Part shown: piece by piece, positions 13,935 to 16,763 of the stretch
Layout: each line of letters opens with the position of its first letter
Numbering within the stretch: position 1 is the stretch's first letter
Origin: Planctomycetia bacterium
Lineage (GTDB): Bacteria; Planctomycetota; Phycisphaerae; Phycisphaerales; SM1A02
Length of the DNA: 16,763 bases
Assembly (NCBI GenBank): GCA_005799205.1
Contig: SYHM01000175.1
Coordinates: 1-16,763 of the forward strand
Direction of reading: 5' to 3'
Program-made: the position numbers and the translations under genes
Notes under the pieces: model-generated
What the model saw: the letters and a program-made list of their open reading frames with translations, nothing else
The model's database searches: none
What the model was told of the DNA's origin: nothing

Positions 13935-15223
13935 TCCTTGGCAGGCGATGATGGCTGTTGGGGGTGTTCGGGGTCAGCGCTCGGCGCCTTGAGCAATCGA
14001 TCGAGGATCTCCTGCGCAGAAGCGTTCTGTTCCGCCGCCGCAGCCGACATCCAACGACGAAGCAATTCACACAGTTCAGGACGACGCACGACAAGTTTCG
14101 GATCGCGCGAAAGCAGATCGTTCGCGAAAGTCACCGCAAGGTGTAGGTCGGCGCTACTTCGAACGAGTTCGCGCGCGACCGTATTGAACTGCGCTTGCTC
14201 ACTTCGATCAGCAATCGCGCCACCCAGCAGCGTCCAGGGCATGAATGCGACCTCGTCTATGGTCGAGTGCAATTGATGCCCGGCAATCTGAAGGTCGGCC
14301 TTGGCGGCACCAGTGGCAGCGATCAGGTCGTTGAGCATTCCATCAACCGTGTGGTAATCACTCTGTGCAAGAGCCCAGGATCTCTTCAGTTGATCGATCA
14401 GATCGCTTAGCGGAGGCACGACCTGTTCATTCCAGTGAGTGCGCATCGCCGCGATGAGCTGCACGCACTCAGTCGAATTGCTGCGGATGCGGTCGATGAT
14501 GGGTGCAATGCGCGCGTGGTCGAGTGCTTGTCCTTCAGCAAAGAGTGCGTCAATCTCGTTGATGCAGCGACGCGACGCGTCGAACCCATCGAGGACCGCA
14601 ATCGCCTGCGGTCGCCAAAGGTCGACATCACCCTCGAGTTGGGCTTTGAGTGAACTTCCTTCGTTCACGATCGTCGCGAGTCGCTCTTTGCCATCCTGAA
14701 TGGTTGGCTTGATCTCGAAGTGTTCAAGAGTCTCGAGTGCCGCTTCGAGGCTGGCCGCACGATCGGTTCCAAACAGCAGTTCGAGTGTCGACTTGGTTGG
14801 CGCTGCAGCAAGCGCGTCTGTGGGACCGAGCTGCATCTCACCCGTCTGTGATGGGAGGTGAATCACGAGCATCTGGCCTGCTCCAATGATCGACTGCGTT
14901 GCTGCCACGGTGGCGGTGCGGGGTATCGCGATTCCCTTCTCAATCGAGAGCGTGAGCTCGAGGACGCTCTGCAGCGGATCATCCGCTGGGACCAGCGCGA
15001 CAGACTTCACCGATCCGAATTGCACGCCTCCCATCACAACGGGTGTCCCTTTCGAAATCCCCTCAACACCGATCGAAAGCGGGAATCGCACAACGACGTC
15101 AACCTTCGGTGGACCCGTGAGCGATGGAAGGCTGCAGAGTCCAAAAAACACAATGCCAAGGGCGAGCGACACCAGGGCGCCAATGCGAACATCGCGGTGA
15201 GAATTGCCCTGCGTGAGGTCCAC
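13931..15223 (-). CDS. MCE-domain (MlaD-like) lipid transport protein, second of pair
   Basis: Periplasmic lipid-transport subunit anchored in the inner membrane, 430 residues. A short N-terminal cytoplasmic segment is followed by one helix (about 13-31) and a single MCE domain at about 41-125, including SIGVEGISKGTPVVMGGVQFGSV-type sequence (50-72; key residues G59, V62, G65, G70). The remaining ~300 residues are predicted helical and hydrophilic, ending in a Pro/Ser/Ala/Glu tail. Single-MCE proteins with long helical tails form hexameric rings with tubes in other bacteria. The start is GTG at 15223, three bases after the upstream MCE gene stops. Sequence around Cys30 (FGLC) does not fit a lipobox. 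No MlaE permease or MlaF ATPase gene is within view, so they must be encoded elsewhere. Confidence 0.88.
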   Translation of the reverse strand: MDLTQGNSHRDVRIGALVSLALGIVFFGLCSLPSLTGPPKVDVVVRFPLSIGVEGISKGTPVVMGGVQFGSVKSVALVPADDPLQSVLELTLSIEKGIAIPRTATVAATQSIIGAGQMLVIHLPSQTGEMQLGPTDALAAAPTKSTLELLFGTDRAASLEAALETLEHFEIKPTIQDGKERLATIVNEGSSLKAQLEGDVDLWRPQAIAVLDGFDASRRCINEIDALFAEGQALDHARIAPIIDRIRSNSTECVQLIAAMRTHWNEQVVPPLSDLIDQLKRSWALAQSDYHTVDGMLNDLIAATGAAKADLQIAGHQLHSTIDEVAFMPWTLLGGAIADRSEQAQFNTVARELVRSSADLHLAVTFANDLLSRDPKLVVRRPELCELLRRWMSAAAAEQNASAQEILDRLLKAPSADPEHPQQPSSPAKE

Positions 15224-15226
15224 GAA

Positions 15227-16471
15227 CTACTTCGCTTGTGTCTCGCCTGCTGGTGCTGGCGCCAACAAGACATCATTGAGCCGCTTCTGAGCGACCTCGT
15301 ACTTCGTCAACGCATCAAGCACCATGGTCTGAACCGCCTCGCGGAACTTTGCGTCCGACTCATATCGCCCCGGATCGCGTTCGACCACGAGTCGAAGCGA
15401 ATCTCCTGCAGCGCGCAGATCGCCCGCAGCCATCGCGAAACTCCGCGCGCTTTCGTAGAGATTCTCGTGGGCGATCTGGTCGCTGTTGGGTTGATAGAGG
15501 ATCTTCCAAGGGCTTCTTCGCACCTCCATCGCAGCCAACTTCAGTTGCCCAGTCGATGTCCTGAGGTTCGAGAGAGTCTCAGCGATGTCTGGGGAGCGCT
15601 CGAGAAGCAGGTTGTGCACAATGTCCATCGACTTGCCAAACCCATCGACCGTTGATTCTGCTTCGCGGAGTGTGCTGTCCACGAGGCCGAGGGTTTCCTG
15701 ATTGATGTGCTTGAGCGCATCGTTTGCGCTGGCGAGGGCGGTATCGAGATTGCCAATCGACGCGTCGATCTTGGGGGCGTTGCGCACGAGCAACGCTTGC
15801 ACCTCGGTCAAGCTCGCATCAAGTTTCTTCGCCGACGAGTCGGCGGCAACGAGCGTGTCCGAGATCTTGGTGCGCCACGAGCTGTAGTCCGTTCGAAAGT
15901 CCTGCACGACTGTGCTGGCGTTTTCGAGTGCCGGCACGATGCGTGTCTGGTACTCGGTTGGAACAGTCGCAAGAAACTTACTGAAAACCGCGATGTTGTC
16001 CACGATCTGGTCGGCCTTGGTCGCGTTGTATGGACCTAAGAGGGACGCGAGGACTCCGCTGCTCGGCGAGGCTTCGATGAGCGATCCCGCTGGCAGTTGT
16101 TCACCCGCAGTTCCGAGAGCGATGAAGTTAATCGCCGCAGTTGATCCGAGCAGGGGGAGCATCTTGATCGCAACCGCATCCGAATGAAGTCGCACTTCGG
16201 GGTCGACCTCAATGTGTGCATGGAGCGCCACCAGTTGACCCTCAGCGCCCATGACCGGTTCAACTGAAGTCACACTTCCACGCGAGAGACCACCAACGCG
16301 CACGTCGGCCCCCTTATTGAGACCGAACACGCCATCGGAGACGGTGAATCCAATGATGTAGGGCACTCGGTCGCTGAAGAAATCAAGCTTCGCGAGCGTG
16401 ACCCCAACCAGCGCGAAGGCCAATAGGCCGCTCAGCAGAAAGAACCCCGTCTTGATTCCAGTTCCGTTCAT
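15227..16471 (-). CDS. MCE-domain (MlaD-like) lipid transport protein, first of pair
   Basis: 414-residue inner-membrane-anchored periplasmic protein: one helix at about 9-27, MCE domain at about 37-121 with SDGVFGLNKGADVRVGGLSRG (key residues G50, G54, V57, G60, G65), then about 290 residues of mostly helical, heptad-like sequence and a short Pro/Ala/Glu tail. Domain layout parallels the downstream MCE gene but similarity is low outside the MCE fold, so this is an old duplication or two distinct subunits. The ATG at 16471 lies 45 bases after the rho stop; a weak TAGCCT (16484-16479) ends seven bases before the ATG. The pair probably builds one transporter across the periplasm, with ATPase and permease encoded elsewhere. 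Confidence 0.9.
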   Translation of the reverse strand: MNGTGIKTGFFLLSGLLAFALVGVTLAKLDFFSDRVPYIIGFTVSDGVFGLNKGADVRVGGLSRGSVTSVEPVMGAEGQLVALHAHIEVDPEVRLHSDAVAIKMLPLLGSTAAINFIALGTAGEQLPAGSLIEASPSSGVLASLLGPYNATKADQIVDNIAVFSKFLATVPTEYQTRIVPALENASTVVQDFRTDYSSWRTKISDTLVAADSSAKKLDASLTEVQALLVRNAPKIDASIGNLDTALASANDALKHINQETLGLVDSTLREAESTVDGFGKSMDIVHNLLLERSPDIAETLSNLRTSTGQLKLAAMEVRRSPWKILYQPNSDQIAHENLYESARSFAMAAGDLRAAGDSLRLVVERDPGRYESDAKFREAVQTMVLDALTKYEVAQKRLNDVLLAPAPAGETQAK

Positions 16472-16516
16472 CTCGGGAAGGCTACCGCGAACAACCCTAC
16501 TGAACAGCGCGTGCGA

Positions 16517-16762
16517 TCAACCGCCAACGAGCTCGTCGTTGGTCGGAAACCGCTTGAGAGCAGCGAGCAGCTGTTCGATTTGCACATGCGGTGGCATCGC
16601 CAACAGGCGTCGCCTGAGCGCCGTGATTGTCTTGAGTTCTTTCTCAGAAAGCATGAGGTGCTCCTTGCGTGTACCGCTGGCGGCAAGGTTGATTGAAGGA
16701 AAGATTCGCTTCTCGGAGATCGAGCGATCGAGAATCAACTCCATATTGCCGGTGCCCTTGAA
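16517..16762 (-). CDS. rho: Transcription termination factor Rho, C-terminal end (partial)
   Basis: Only the last 81 residues of Rho are in the window; the gene continues past the right edge. The segment contains GTGNMELILDR, EKRIFPSINLAASGTRKEHL and LRRRLLAM, which match the C-terminal part of the hexameric RNA-dependent ATPase that ends transcription. The frame stays open upstream of the internal Met, confirming that this is a fragment and not a small gene. It heads the series rho, MCE, MCE, methyltransferase on the minus strand with short gaps. Confidence 0.95.
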   Translation of the reverse strand, partial: FKGTGNMELILDRSISEKRIFPSINLAASGTRKEHLMLSEKELKTITALRRRLLAMPPHVQIEQLLAALKRFPTNDELVGG

Positions 16763-16763
16763 C

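Noticed and set aside
15100..15150. Lipoprotein signal at Cys30 of the second MCE protein
   Set aside because: The residue before Cys is Leu and the position is at the end of the helix; it does not fit the lipobox pattern.
14858..15655. A 265-residue plus-strand frame across the junction of the two MCE genes
   Set aside because: Composition is His/Arg-rich and domain-free, while both MCE genes on the minus strand have clear helices and MCE motifs.
1..16763. Frequent GATCG/CGATCG words as possible uptake or methylation signals
   Set aside because: They are spread through coding DNA mainly as Asp-Arg, Ile-Asp and Arg-Ser codon pairs, without a conserved longer word or spacing.
1..16763. Mobile element, prophage, CRISPR, tRNA or rRNA
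   Set aside because: No transposase, integrase, phage gene, direct-repeat array, tRNA cloverleaf or rRNA segment was recognised on either strand.

Overview
The window reads as bacterial chromosome with a housekeeping gene set. It is moderately GC-rich and very gene-dense, with almost no intergenic space. I see no phage, transposon, integrase, CRISPR array, tRNA or rRNA. Bacterial MurA, Rho, bS18, MetH and MCE proteins place it in a Gram-negative-type bacterium. Scarce Shine-Dalgarno sequences, a plastid-type ferredoxin-NADP+ reductase and a divergent bS18 outside its usual operon would fit Planctomycetota (perhaps a Phycisphaerae-like lineage). That assignment is an inference without a marker-gene tree.

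Layout: (1) 2-4392, plus strand: a 5'-truncated cobalamin-dependent methionine synthase (metH) overlaps by 4 bases a fused two-domain CrcB/Fluc fluoride channel homologue. (2) 4412-5464, minus: an M42 metallo-aminopeptidase. (3) 5487-7791, plus: ygfZ, a 58-residue one-helix membrane protein and an HMG-CoA lyase, joined by two ATGA stop/start overlaps. (4) 7722-8576, minus: a calcineurin-like phosphoesterase whose 3' end overlaps the lyase gene by 70 bases. (5) 8741-8977, plus: a short divergent ribosomal protein bS18. (6) 9037-11505, minus: a plant-type FNR followed by a TPR protein. (7) 11694-13055, plus: murA with the only textbook ribosome binding site seen. (8) 12996-16762, minus: the end of rho, two MCE (MlaD-like) proteins and a SpoU/TrmH-family RNA methyltransferase, probably one transcription unit. 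The methyltransferase gene overlaps the murA 3' end by 60 bases.

Functional links are mostly loose: methyl-group metabolism (MetH, the folate-binding YgfZ), envelope work (MurA, MCE lipid-transport subunits, a phosphoesterase of the LpxH-containing superfamily), leucine/ketone-body catabolism (HMG-CoA lyase), and translation, transcription and RNA modification (bS18, Rho, TrmH-type). I found no dedicated defence or biosynthetic system.

The points most worth following are: the fused Fluc channel, whose charge pattern predicts two halves of opposite topology but which lacks all four Phe-box phenylalanines; tail-to-tail gene overlaps in which one strand's C-terminal tail is read antisense to its neighbour; a divergent promoter with both -10 boxes six bases before an ATG, suggesting leaderless mRNAs; a Cys-free divergent bS18; and a lengthened catalytic-knot loop in the SpoU methyltransferase.
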